DNA from: Rhizopus arrhizus
Lineage: Eukaryota > Mucoromycota > Mucoromycetes > Mucorales > Rhizopodaceae
DNA length: 64,000 nucleotides
Reading direction: 5' to 3'
Assembly (NCBI GenBank): GCA_024220505.1
Contig: JAKZZE010000015.1
Span: forward strand, 310,001 to 374,000
Shown here: positions 1 through 11,793 of the stretch, in pieces
Layout of the letters: each line of letters begins with the position of its first letter
Position numbering within the stretch: the stretch's first letter is position 1
Notes under the pieces: model-generated
The model's input: the letters and a program-made list of their open reading frames with translations, nothing else
What the model was told of the DNA's origin: nothing
Databases searched by the model: none
Position numbers and translations under genes: made by a program

Positions 1-297
1 ACTGATTTTCTCTAAAGTTTGTAAGTGCCGCAAACTTGCCTTGACGATTAATACCAAGCCAAGTGCCATTCTTCACATCATCCATTGGATGGTATTCCAA
101 GTCAATACCTCCCAAAATATTCTCGTCTGCTTCTTCCCAAAAACGGGCTCGCGCTGTAGGTCGTCGAAGAAATTCGTCTCTATTGCCTGCAAATATACTT
201 TGTTTCGTTTATAAGTATATCCTTTCTATTAATTTTATATCCAAACTAACAATCTATACTTGGAATGATTATCTACTGTCCAAAATAAAATACACAT
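1..297 (-). CDS. TANGO2/NRDE-family protein, 5' part only
   Basis: Read on the minus strand, exon 2 (186 down to the window edge) encodes NRDEFLRRPTARA, then FWEE, ILGGIDLE and GTWLGINRQGKFAAL. These are the N-terminal signatures of the NRDE domain of TANGO2, a family linked to Golgi organisation and haem or lipid handling. A start codon at 297 opens a first exon reading MCILFWTVDNHSKYRLL, which also fits the family N terminus. An acceptor (TTTGCAG) lies just before the NRDE exon. The first-exon donors I can see do not give the phase the second exon needs, so a one-base change or an unusual splice is possible. The rest of the gene lies beyond position 1. The family call is firm; the exon 1-2 join is not. 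Confidence 0.8.
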
Positions 298-484
298 GAG
301 GTACAATAAAAGCAATGTCAAAGGGCAATTTTTCTAATAGAACTGTGGGGAAGAAAAAATACCAATGGGCGGATTTTTAATTTTTAAGAAGAGAGCTTTA
401 TTTTCCCAAAAGGCGGTTGTTTAAATCTCAATGGGGGTTTGGTCAATCGTTGGAAAGCAGTTATCAAATTTGATTACCCTTTAA

Positions 485-790
485 GCATTTTTCAAATAAT
501 TAACAGAGTAATGTGCAAATGCTTGGAGGTGCTCATGGGGAACGGCATTACAGACCTCAGCTATTCTGGTAGCTAAATTCCCTTTGTCCTGAAACTGGCT
601 GCATTTAGTATTATTTTTAACTAATATATATCAAAATTGCTCAACAAGATTAAGCTCATAAGAGTAAGGCAGGAGATAAACACATTTATATCCTCTTTCT
701 ATTATCATAGTGTCTATAGCATTGGCAGTATGAACGGGTACTATATCCATTAGTATATAGTGACAGTGCTTTTAGGACCATTCTTTTTGA
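485..790 (-). pseudogene. Tc1/IS630-type (DDE) transposase relic, C-terminal part
   Basis: Minus-strand translation gives YILMDIVPVHTANAID, then RGYKCVYLLPYSYELNLVEQF. This matches the second Asp and the Glu region (PYSPELNPIEQFW) of Tc1/mariner-IS630 DDE transposases. A stop follows EQF. A different frame then continues as KCSQFQDKGNLATRIAEVCN and VPHEHLQAFAHYSVNYL, the usual helical tail of this family. Stops and frame changes show that it is dead. No terminal inverted repeats were recognised. Confidence 0.8.
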
Positions 791-791
791 C

Positions 792-1277
792 TTAGATGAT
801 ATTTCCATTTTTACGATTAGCAAGATCAATCCTTATTCCTTTTAGCGAGTGCTTCTGCGGATTTCTAAGCTCCATTAATACGACATGTTTCGCTGAAATC
901 GCATCGAAAGCTGTTTGTGATATTGCTCTAGTGCTGAAAGTAGTCACAATAGCTCCTGCGTACCCTTCGTAGACCATCCTCCTGAAGTATTGATTCACTA
1001 TTCTATTTTTGCGAACGTACTGTTTTTGTTCGTTGGTGATAAAAACTACATTGGTCGAGATGGTTTCAAGTCTTGTCGTAATAGTGGCTGGAAGCTCTTG
1101 GATCGATGATCCAAGGAAAGGGAAGAAAGATGTACCATCCACGGAGCCATAGAATCCACTTGCTGCAAGCAACTCGATATATCCAAACTTGTAAATCAAT
1201 TCATAGTAATCTTTTCCAAAATTTGTCTTTCTCCTAATAAAAGCCACAGCTTTTTCTTGGCGCTCCACCTTTGACAA
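792..1277 (-). CDS. unrecognised 161-codon reading frame between transposase relics
   Basis: This open frame has balanced, protein-like composition (for example YIELLAASGFYGSVDGTSF and ISAKHVVLMELRNPQKHSLK). I do not recognise a family. It lies directly upstream, on the same strand, of the C-terminal transposase relic and downstream of an N-terminal relic, so it may belong to, or have inserted into, a mobile element. No clear promoter or splice structure is visible. It could be a real exon of a decayed gene. Confidence 0.3.
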   Translation of the reverse strand: MSKVERQEKAVAFIRRKTNFGKDYYELIYKFGYIELLAASGFYGSVDGTSFFPFLGSSIQELPATITTRLETISTNVVFITNEQKQYVRKNRIVNQYFRRMVYEGYAGAIVTTFSTRAISQTAFDAISAKHVVLMELRNPQKHSLKGIRIDLANRKNGNII

Positions 1278-1458
1278 GATGGCACAATCATCGAACTAAA
1301 ACTTGTTGTGAATGAAATATGAAAAGCTAATCATAAAAAACCAATGATTTTCCAATATAATAAGTAATTCGACAAATATAGGTCCGTATTTATGAGCGAT
1401 TCCTGAGGCTTTCACTACATTCAGGTTTGTCTTCTTCATTAGCAAATCATTGCCAAAA

Positions 1459-1818
1459 TTACTTTTTCCAGACGTAATATTCTTTGGCATAAAAGAATCT
1501 GTTGATAGGAGAAACAACCATGTGGCTAAGGTTATCCTTCGTAGCTGCGGTTTCTTTGTTGGCAAGATAATAGGTACGCTTTAAGGAGCTTTTTGAAAGC
1601 TCAGCTTGTACTCGAACTGCTTCTGGAGTAATGATTTTGGCGACATCAATAGGCTGCTCGTCTCCACTGGTATTTATAGTAGTGTGATCTATTTCATCTT
1701 CTTCCACTATGAACTTGAATATCATTTCAAATCTTTCAGATGCAATAAACGTGATTTTCTTGTTCATATTGGTGGATTGAAGTAGAAACAACACAAATTG
1801 AAAGCACACTTTTGGCAA
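1459..1818 (-). CDS. unrecognised reading frame (119 codons)
   Basis: The open frame contains an acidic stretch (FKFIVEEDEIDHTTINTSGD) followed by a more mixed segment ending YYVWKK. No family was recognised. It could be an upstream exon of the same unknown protein as the frame at 792-1277, because both are on the minus strand and both lie between two transposase fragments. I found no convincing intron joining them. Treat it as a possible relic. Confidence 0.25.
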   Translation of the reverse strand: MPKVCFQFVLFLLQSTNMNKKITFIASERFEMIFKFIVEEDEIDHTTINTSGDEQPIDVAKIITPEAVRVQAELSKSSLKRTYYLANKETAATKDNLSHMVVSPINRFFYAKEYYVWKK

Positions 1819-1829
1819 TCGTCAAGTAT

Positions 1830-2155
1830 TATGGTGCGTAAATTGGTTTTATAATTGTTTTGAGTTTATGGATAGAAACGTTATCAAGAATTAAATAGCA
1901 TCCTTTCAGATTATTAAGATTAAAATATCCATTACACTATTCAAGAAAACCATAAACTCCTTCCATTTCATTCCAGCTTTTGTTATTTTAAGTCCCAGTT
2001 TAACAACGCCAAGAGAACAAATAGCACCAAGTATTGAAACAGAGGGACCTCTAGTTGTTGTAATCATTAATTTAGACAACTTTCCCTTCTTGGATCTTCT
2101 TTGACTCCTTATTGTATGAAGATTAAATCTTGACTTGTCGATAAATATGCAATTT
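1830..2155 (-). pseudogene. Tc1/IS630-type transposase relic, D1-D2 part
   Basis: The minus strand reads NCIFIDKSRFNLHTIRSQRR, then GKLSKLMITTTRGPSVSILG, AICSLGVVKLGLKITK and, after frame changes, KGCYLILDNVSIHK. This is the first catalytic Asp block (FIDES-type) through to the second Asp block of a DDE_3 transposase. It overlaps in protein space with the fragment at 485-790 (both carry a D2 block), so the two are pieces of different or duplicated copies. It is interrupted by stops. Confidence 0.8.
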
Positions 2156-2796
2156 TACACAAAACTGAAACTATAAAAATCAGCTTGTTTTTGAAAAAAT
2201 GAAAGGAAAATGTATGATAGACACTAAAATTGTACATTATAGTAGTAATTGAAGCAAGCAAGAGGGTATACAAATGAAGTTCCTATAAGTGGAGGCGCTT
2301 ATGATGAGCCAATAAAATAGTGTAATGCAGTCATTATTAATAAACGCTTTTTTTATGTGTATCGTTAAATAAGGATTGGTTTGCTTTATGTAGTTTAATG
2401 ATTCTAAGTTGCTACTACGTGCTAAATTCAAATTGGCTTGTAAATATGATTGAACGAGTGTAACTAACGTGATTTATCCACATTTCCCTTCACTAATATA
2501 TTGAATGCTTAAAACAAGAATTCTTCTGATAATTTACTGAACCATTTGAACTAAAGGTCCAAGAAAAACGTATGCATTTAATATATTATTCTGCTCGGAG
2601 AGTCAAAAAAAATTGAAACATGTACACCTTATTTCTTATGCATTTTCCTTAAGTGATTGCTTAAAAAATATGTCGACATCTCAATCGCTCCAGTCTTTAA
2701 CAGCAGGTTTTGTTAAAGTAAGAAAAAGAAAAGAAGAGAAAATGAAGCATTGTGGTTGATCATTTGCGTAGATTCAAATACTTGACTGTTTATTAA

Positions 2797-5124
2797 ATGT
2801 CAAAGTTAAGCAATCTTACATCATCCTTACCTTGGGAGGTATATAGGAAACAAAAGGAAAATGAGCAATATATAATAAAAAAAAACATATATACAAATAG
2901 ATCAGCAGCAGCAGTCGTCTTTGGAAGATTGCAAGAAAGGAAAAGTGTTTCAGTTCAATGTAACATTTCATGCTCAACTCTTTGGGACGATACAAATAGA
3001 TCTTTTTGATAGTTCAGGTTTATTTTATTCAACAGACAAGCACTTAGGTAGAACAGAAATGAGATTAGGCTTATTAAAGTACATGCCGCCTTCTTTTACA
3101 AGCTATTATGAGATATGGGATAAAACCCTGTCGTCAGGAGCAAGTTCAAGCGTGGGTCGTGAAAGGACAAGGGTAAATAACATTGGCGCATTTCACCTAC
3201 AGATAGAGCATCAGTTCATTCAACCCTCCACTGATGATACTGTTCTTACTATGAACACAGTGCCTATTACAGTCACTAATTTAATAAAAGAAGAATTATC
3301 GGTTGCAGAGACTAAACGTCATTTGAGATTTAGTCGTGAACGTAAAGAAAAACAGCGAAGACAAGTGAAAAATGAAGATTTAAAAGAGCGTGTACTTGAT
3401 CAATATAGTGAATCAGAAGAAGAGGATATAATGCAACCATTGGCTTTTAAAAAAAGTGAGATAGCAGAAACAGATGAAGAAGATGAAGAATTTGGCGAGA
3501 TGGTATCTGCTCCATCAAACAATGAAATGAACGATGATAATGAATATATTGATGATAGCATGGAGAAATCAGAAAGCAAAGGAAAGGATCAAGTAATTAA
3601 AATGATTGGAAAGCTTATGGCAGCTTTTGTAAATAGAACTGAATATATAAACTTTCAACAAAAACAACTTATTTTTTTATAAAAAGGGGCAAGGATTTGA
3701 ATTGACATATATGCAAGTAGTATCTGGTCTTTCAGTATTAGAAAAATACTTTGATAACTTACCACGCGAAAGAAGCTGGAATCTAGTACGAGACTTGTCC
3801 GAAATAGAAATGGCATCAAGACTTTGGAAATTTTCAGTTGCTTCCTATGGCTGGAAAGGCCTTAATTTTATAGGAAAAGGAAATGGTATATTGTCTGATG
3901 CCATCAGAGAACATTCAGATGCGAAATCAATTATAGAATATTTAATGATACCAAAAGAAGACTTACTTGCTTATGAATTCAGATCCGCTGAAGCATTTCG
4001 TCCAAGTTATTTTATTGCAAGAGATAGATTTACGAATTCTATTGTTCTCTCTATTCGTGGAACTATGGTAAATACCAAAAATTAACTGTATTGATTTAGT
4101 CTAATCAAGGATATATAGAGTTTAATGGATACCCTTACAGATTTAGTTTGTGAATATGAGCCATGGAAAGGTGGGTTTGTTCATAGTGGGATGAAAGTAT
4201 GTGAATTTTTATATATTTGAATTGAGGTCTTACATATAAATATATATAGCACTCTGCTGTCTGGTTCTTTCAATACGTTGTACCACAATTAAAGGCATTC
4301 ATGAATGAGCATGAAGCATCTTGTCTAATTGTGGTTGGACATAGCTTAGGTGCTGCAACTGCTGCAATTTTAACGGACATGTTAATAGATCATTTAAAAG
4401 AATTTCAAGAGAAAATAGAAGGGTTCAACTTGAAATGTTTTGGTTACGCGCCTGCATGTGGTCTGAGTCTTGAACTAGCAGAAAAACACAAAGTTAATAT
4501 TCATCCAATATCCCCTTTAGAAATTTTCACACTCTTTGATAATTTCTGATGAAAAATGTGCTGATTTTTTTTAGGACGTGATTCAATCATTTGTATTTGC
4601 TGATGACATTGCTAGTAAAATGAGTTATGGCTCAATGATGGATGTGAAGGAATTGATCATAGCCAGTGTAGAAGCTGCTCGAAATACAGTAAGTGCAACT
4701 GAGATTCTCTTGGGTAGTAAAGTACAAGGTGAATCATGGCAACATATTTTCGAGCGAATTGGAGAAGTCCGCAAAAGATTGTCAAATGGAAAAGACAATC
4801 CCAAAGTAAGCATAAGAAATCATATACAAAAGAGAAATACATTAAAGTGAGTATATGTTTTCATAGTTATACGTGGCTGGACAAATATATCAATTCTGGG
4901 CTGTAAGCAACTTAAATGAAAATAGTTTCTTTTGCTAAGAATGTATTACATAGGATCCTATGTCAAACAATAAAAATCGTATTGTTGTTGAGAAAACAAA
5001 CGCAGAACTTGTATCCAACGAAGTAGTGGTTAAAAAATCCATTCTTGCTGACCATTTACCTACGAACTTTGATTTAGCTTTTTATAAAGCACGCGAAGCC
5101 ATTATGCTTGGAGGATTTAAATAA
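2797..5124 (+). CDS. C2-domain lipase, diacylglycerol-lipase-like (lipase class 3)
   Basis: This is a serine hydrolase of about 634 residues in eight exons: 2797-2838, about 2906-3628, 3687-4067, 4119-4196, 4250-4492, 4575-4805, 4867-4902 and 4954-5124. The exon phases agree. The N terminus (GKVFQFNVTFHAQLFGTIQI) looks like a C2 membrane-binding fold. The catalytic core has the nucleophile elbow GHSLG (Ser near 440), an Asp in FADDIASKMS (near 500) and a late His in ADHLP (near 612), which is the DAG-lipase arrangement. It probably releases fatty acid from diacylglycerol at membranes. An acidic linker lies between the C2 and lipase parts. Exon 2 starts in a TAG-CAGCAGCAGCAG acceptor cluster, so its exact first residues are uncertain. 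It lies between mobile-element debris and the DUF2408 gene, with no sign of damage. Confidence 0.85.
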
Positions 5125-5535
5125 AGAATTAGTTATTTTATAATTTTTATTATGAAAATACATACTCGCTGTTATCAATTGACTGATCCTGTAAAGTTGC
5201 GGTTTCAATCCTTTTATTAAATCACACTAGATTATAAAGATATGATGCTTGATACTAATGTTGATTTCATACTGAACTCATTTTTCAGTTTGTGAATGTG
5301 AGGTTTTTGTAGATTTCAATACTACACTGGAGGAAAAAATGTAGATCAATGAATCTATAGATATTCTATCCTAAAGCATAACCATCAAAAGAGTAAAAGC
5401 CTTTGGCAAATAAGCAATATCTCAACGCGCATGTTTAAACAATACGTGACTTGTACTTTACTAGTGCATTTAAACTTTCATGGACAATGTTTTTATAAAT
5501 AGCTTTTTTTCTCCTTTTACTTATTCTTTTATTAA

Positions 5536-7277
5536 ATGAGTGTACCTGTAGAAGGTAGATTACAAAAAGCATAATTTGCATAAAAAATCAACCAAACTAA
5601 GACATTGTTATCATCTTCAAATAGAAATCCCTACTTTAGAAAGTCTTATTACTATCCGACACAAACTTTCTGCTCTTAAAAAAGACAGAGATAGTTTTCC
5701 TGATTCGCAGCATATTATTGAGCTCTATAAAGAGACAGAAAAGGAGGTTGAAAAACTGAATGAGATACGTACAGGACATATTTGGAGCTCTTCTTCACGA
5801 AACAGATTAAATGATGTATTAGATGATATCATGGCATTACTCTCATTATTCTTTATGAGCATTGGACGCAATAGAGAAAGTACAACAAAAGAAAAGCTTT
5901 AATTTCAATTGGAAAAACTGACGTATAAATACTTAGGTCCTGCTGTTTACGTTCATTTAGCAACAGTAGAAGTAAAGATTTATTATTAATCTAATAGAAG
6001 AAAAAGCTAAATGTTTTTATAGCGCTATTTGGAACAGTTAGCACATATGGGGGTGTATACAGATACAATATTATTAGAGAATCAAGCCAGACTGAATGAT
6101 ATAAAAGAAATACTTTATTCAGATAAAAGCGGCTCCTGCTTTGTTGATTTATTAAAGCACAAGTTAAATTTATGCAGTAAGGAATATGCATTTGTCACTA
6201 GAATACAAAAAAGGAAGCTAATATAACAAAGATCAATCACTCGAAAATCTCTCACAAACTATCCAAGAAGTTTCACCTTCTCTGTAAGTACAGTATTCAT
6301 AGAAAAGACGGAATCAATGTACAGAAGCACTAATATATGCAAATGTAAAAAGTAAACCACTACAGGAATCATTGGTTAATCTTAGAAGTCAACTTGCACA
6401 ACTAGCTCAGAGACCAGGCAGATATACAGTTGAGGACGTGAACATTATACAAGCGAAAGTAAAAGAAAAAAAAAGTTTCAAATGAACATTTCCAACCTGA
6501 TTCATAAATAATAGCTTAGGGATTTAGACAATTCAAAGCACGAATTGTTTCAACCAGACATCAAAGGAAAGGCCCTTATCGAAGGTCTTTTGGATCAGTT
6601 ACATGAGGAAACACAGGATTTGAAGGCATCAATTAATAGTGTATCTGAGCCACTCGTACCTATTGTTGAACGTCTGAAACAGATAAAGTACCAACTTGAA
6701 CGCTTAGCATTAACACATAAATGGACGCTTAGAGAGACAGATTTGTATACATATCACGTAAGAAAGATCTGTAGAGAACAGGAAAAAAAAAATTAATTTT
6801 TATTTAGTTACAACTTGAAGAAATTGAAAAATTAAGACAAAACGGTAGTTTCAAAGAACCAGGAACGGAAAATATACCAGAAGGTCAAGCAGTTGTTAAC
6901 TTTCTATTAAGAGGATGCTACCGTATAATGGCAAAAATGTTGAGCGAAAATGTACCCGTTGCAGAAGCGCTTATGCCTGTTCATAATCAATTGAGTACAG
7001 TTCGAAGATGTCTTATAGAAGTAACGAAATGGGGAAAGCCAGATTCAATTCGAGATCTTTATCCGTAAGTAAAGAAAAAAATACTATTAAAACACAACAA
7101 GTATATAACAATTGAAATAGATATCAAATGAAATTGGCTAGTATTGACAATATGCGTGTAAATGGTACATTTTGCGATGAAGATGGGAATATTCCTGAGG
7201 GTCAAGCGATTTGCCTTGCCTTATTGAATGAATGTTACGACATGCTACATGAATTAATGACTTTAGCAGACTCATAA
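5536..7277 (+). CDS. DUF2408 / UPF0662 family protein
   Basis: The nine-exon model encodes 425 residues: 5536-5554, 5625-5879, 5937-5971, 6023-6176, 6232-6283, 6353-6458, 6515-6757, 6808-7064 and 7121-7277. All phases close. The protein is helical with internal repetition: segments like LNDVLDDIMALLSLFFMSIG, RLKQIKYQLERLALTHKWTL and LYPYQMKLASIDNMRVNGTF recur with 'DGNIPEGQAI'-type loops. This is the fungal DUF2408 (UPF0662) family, whose molecular role is unknown to me. The intron at 6177-6231 is the least certain. Using it gives LNLCNQSLENL, while reading through would keep SKEY but break the frame. The 3' neighbour is a transposase relic. Confidence 0.8.
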
Positions 7278-7559
7278 ATTTTTTTTTGAAAATTTGATCC
7301 TGATTGAATCTAAGTATTTAAAAGCGAGTTACATATCATGATTCCTCGTACGAGAAATTGCTTTACTGCTTTATCCCTTTTTTTTTACACATTTTTATTC
7401 AATAACTGGCCGTAATAACAGAAATTTTGATATATATGTATATAGCATTCTCGGCGTGCTGGCTACTGCCTCTCACCCAACAATGTACATAGTATCAACT
7501 TTTACTTATTTTTTGTCCACTCAGCAGCCGATATTTTACGATTGATATTCACTGCCGAG

Positions 7560-8376
7560 TCATTCGTAGTAACATTTTTCTCTTTCCTCTAAAAATGTAG
7601 TTTCGTGTACCATTATATGTTCATGATTATCATATGGCTTTATCTAGGGGGATAACTACTTGTTCCATGAAAAAGTGTATTTACGAACTCCACAAATAAT
7701 GAAATTTATCATAAAGGACATACATGTGATTTGATATTTAAGGCAGATAGCAGTTATCATGATGTTTCATGTCTGTATTTTCCCATTTACAAACCCAATT
7801 GTACCGCTCCTCAATCTTTGCTTGACTGTTCTTTTCAATAGAATGGAAATCTGCTTTTTTCAACGAAAAATTGCATTCGTTTCTCATAAAGTTATAAACA
7901 GTACTGCGTGAAATTTTAAGCTCATTGAATTATTTCAATAAATGCTCAGTCACTTCAACAACAGAAGCAGAGAGATTAGCATCAATGAAATTAACAACAG
8001 CCTTTTTATGCTCTTCAGTAAGAATACACTTACGACCTATTCTGTTACAATTGTCAAAGATGCTGTCAGGGCACATGCTATACTATTTAACCCATCTCTG
8101 CGCGTTTCGGATGTGAATGCCCAACTGCTTCGCTGCAGCTGATGCACTCATACACTTTTCAATTTTCAGATCGAAAAACCTAACCTTATCCTGAAAGTTG
8201 TATCGAATATAATCCCGTTTTATGCTTGCCTCCTTCATATGAATGTCTTCATCTTTTGGCTTTTCTATTCGGATTGGACAAGCCGAAGATTCGCTGGAAG
8301 ATATATTTTCCAAATATTCAGTGTGAGTGGCAATTGTTTCAACAACAAACTCATTCTTATCAACGATGTACTCCAT
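7560..8376 (-). pseudogene. Tc1/IS630-type transposase relic with N-terminal HTH region
   Basis: The best open part (8083-8376) encodes DKVRFFDLKIEKCMSASAAA followed by KQLGIHIRNAQRWVK, a helix-turn-helix of the kind that begins Tc1/IS630 transposases. Further down the minus strand, in shifting frames, come a second HTH-like stretch (CILTEEHKKAVVNFIDANLS), a linker ISRSTVYNFMRNECNFSLKK and a region resembling the first catalytic block. Multiple stops break it. The catalytic C terminus is missing, or decayed beyond recognition below about 7560. Confidence 0.7.
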
Positions 8377-8689
8377 GGGCTCAGGGCCGCCATTCTCATC
8401 GACGACATTTCTATGGCCATCAAATAAAAATACTGCATTTAAAAGTTTTGGAAAATAAAAATAAAAAAGTAAACTACAGATGAAGAATGCCTACTTTTAT
8501 AATTTTTCCGAGTGCCAGGAGCTCAATGTGACCCAACATCATTAAGCAAAAGCGACTTGATTTCCAAAAATACAAATCTCATTTCTGAAATGCGAAATTG
8601 GCTTTGATTTGCCAGCCACAATGATTTTGATTGATTGCAACATTGCTTGTTAGAAGCACTGTATCTGGTATATCTTTTAAAGATATAAC

Positions 8690-11610
8690 GCTATGCAATT
8701 GACTACACCAACTGGTGTAAAAAGTCAATTAAGGTCTTACATCGCAAGCGCCAATGCTTTCCTCCGAATCCAGCCATTCACAGCCATCCGATTACAGTGT
8801 CTTCTTGTTATGGACCAACAAATTGAATCTCTTCAACGAGAGTTGGTGGATATTGCAGCATTAAAGGCGGGAATGCGTTGGAGAGAAATCGACCGGTTAT
8901 TTCAAGCGAACACACCAGGTACGAACTGTAGAACAGAGCATAAACTTTTTACAAGACCCTACAACCGGATTAACTGTTTCCTCTCGTACACAGCTTATGG
9001 AGTTTAGTCAAGCATTCAGTTGATCCTGTAGATGAACATGACATTAATTGCTGCCTGCAAGATATAACAAATCTAATACAATTAAATGAAGATGATCGTC
9101 GCTATCCCATCTCACCAATTACGATAAGGAGATAATTGAACAGTCAAAGAAAGTCATTGGGAAGCAAAGTAGTCCTGGATAGGATGGTTTAGGTTATGTC
9201 TTCATGTATCTCATTTATCACTTCTCACCGTTAAAGGATCTTATTATCAAGATATACAACACGGCTCTAGCTGCTTGTTCCTTTTCATCATAATGGCAAT
9301 ATTTGCAAGTACGATTACTGCCAAAGAAAGGGGATCTCTCTACCCTAAAAACTGGAGACCAATTTCCTTGATCAACTGTGATGCAAAGAGCTACACGCGC
9401 ATTATTAGCCAACGGATGAGATCCGTTATGGACATAATTATCAATCGTTATCAAACTGATTTCCTTGGTTATTGCTTTATAGCCAAAAATGGCATGATTC
9501 TCAACATAATCATGGAGCAAGCTCATGTTCAAAAACGACCTGAGATTGGTCTTTTATTAGATCAAGAAAAGGCCTATGATCGTGTCCACCCTATGTGCTT
9601 GTGTTAAACAATGCTGTCCTTGGGTTTTCCTCCATCCTTAGTCCATTCTCTTGAGAGTCTTTTCTTTGGAAGTGCGGTGAGAATCAATATCAATGGGTAT
9701 TTTACCAACAGAGTTAATCAGCGGCGTGGTCATCGATAAGGCGATCCATTATCGCCTCTTCTTTTCAAAATTGCGCTGGAACCGTTTCTTCGACATATCC
9801 TTCAAGATTCTTCCTTTCAAGGTCTCTAATTCCAATTTGTGAGCAATTCGGCTACCACAACATCCAATAGCATGCCTCCTCCCTTAAACGTACTTGCCTA
9901 TGCGGATGATGTGTGTGTCCTGTTGAATTCTACGGATGATTACTGTCGCCTACTTCACCATTTAGACCGCTATGGGTCTGTATCCAATGCTAAGGTTAAC
10001 ATTCACAAGTCTGAAGCATTTTCTTTGGATGGACACTCCTACCCAGAGTGAATTGCTTTTCTAGCAGCACAAGGTATTTCCAAATTACACGATCATTCGT
10101 CACATAGTCCACTTCGATATCTTGGCTTCCCCTGATTCAGTTTTTTCATCAACTTCGTTATCTAGAACAACTGTTGTTACAGACAGTGAAATATCAATGT
10201 ACTATCTACTATCTTTGTAGACTTTCTATAAAAAGGTGTGTTACCATAGTGAATGCATTAATACTTTCTAAACTGTGGTATGTTCTACGAATGGTTAATT
10301 TATCGACTACCTTCTTTCGACGGCCCAATTCTGTGGTTTATCAATTTGTCTGGCATAACTGCAAACCTAAGATCAAATGCACGCAGTTATATTTAGATCC
10401 AAAGTTAGGTGGGTTAGATCTTTTGGATCCACAGTTTCAACGACACAACTTGCAGACACGCTGGAAGACAATCTCCCTCAGTCCTGTAGTCAACTTGTAT
10501 TGCTGGATCACATACACCGTTTCCATTCAGGAAACACTGGAACAAGATTGGCTCTCTTTTTCCCTCTTTTGCGATTACGTCTTGCTGCTCACGCCAATAA
10601 CTTTATGCAAAACATATACGAGGCGGTTGATTCTTTCGGATATGCAGATACACAACAGGCAAAGTGTACTCCTGCCACACTTCTCCGCTTGCCTCTGTCT
10701 GCTATATTCGCTATGATTCCTACTGATTATTGGATCACTCAATCACGACACAAAAAACTCAAGGTGCCTCAATTTTTACGTATGATCACCACTTTGGATG
10801 TATACGGCCTTTATTGTCATCCGACCAGCCTTCCTCCCCTCACCTGGTTTCCAAGTTAAACCGAGATATTCATAATCGTATCAGCAAGCTAAATCAGCTT
10901 ACCTGGTCTCATACATTGGATCAAAATCAACCATTGGGTGAAGTAGATGATTCAGCATTCATCGATGCCTTCTGTTCGCAGTCCCAATGGATCAATTACA
11001 AACCTAAATCATTTTGGTTGTCTCTATTATAGCGATCTCTATCATCATCGGTAATGTCACCAATACCAACTTCCAAGTGGTCACTTTTTGGAAAACGCCT
11101 ATTCCGCCTAAAAGCCGGTCTTTATGATGTTGTCTATTCCACCGTAAGCTCCATAGTTAATCATTTCTCTCAAGATTCGACAACGGTTTGACCTCTTCAC
11201 AATGTAAATTTTGCTCTGCTAATACTGAAAACTTCCAACACCTCTTCGCGTGCTGTCCTAAGGAATGGAGAGTATGGATAAATGCTTTCAATTTCTTTAG
11301 TCCACACTTCATTTTCATTCAAGACGATGTATGCTCAATCCTCTGATCTTTTCAGCAGTTTCCTTTTGTTGACAACACTGATCTCTGGACTCTCAGCTGC
11401 TGTATGCTTTCCGTTATCTGGCATACCCACTGGAGATTTACTATTGACGGCTTTCCTTTTATTAATAAACCGCTGGTCACTCGTGCTATGTCGCAGCTTG
11501 CCACCCTTAAAAGGTGCAGATTCGGTCTTGACTAGCATATTCAATCGCTTACACTCTGTTCCTTTTGGTTCACACCGCTCTCAGACGTGTGACTCCTATT
11601 ATATTTTTTG
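8690..11610 (+). mobile_element. broken LINE-type (non-LTR) retrotransposon, reverse transcriptase region
   Basis: Consecutive plus-strand frames, broken by stops and shifts, encode a non-LTR reverse transcriptase. A pre-RT linker (8693-9007, ELVDIAALKAGMRWREI) is followed by KNWRPISLINCDAKSYTRII and GLLLDQEKAYDRVHP near 9340-9590, then the catalytic LAYADDVCVLLNS near 9891. The thumb-like part (LILSKLWYVLRMVN) lies near 10260. Near 11210 there is a C-terminal Cys/His knuckle (FCSANTENFQHLFACCPKEW). No upstream endonuclease domain is visible before 8690, so the copy is probably 5' truncated, as is usual for target-primed integration. It ends close to the RPS23 promoter. Confidence 0.88.
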
Positions 11611-11793
11611 AAAATATTTGTAATTCCGTTCGCAAATAATAGTAAAAGCACTAATTTAAAAATTCGGCCCGGTATAGGACGACTGCCCAAGTACGGATCG
11701 GAACTTATTTCTACCGGAATAGTTACTTCGCACTCTTTAATAACAATGCTTCGTCAAAGAATATGAACCTTCTTCTGAAATTATCTCGCAATC

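Noticed and set aside
6177..6231. Frameshift in the DUF2408 gene
   Set aside because: A GTAAGG...AAAG intron closes the phase, although the resulting peptide junction should be checked by RNA.
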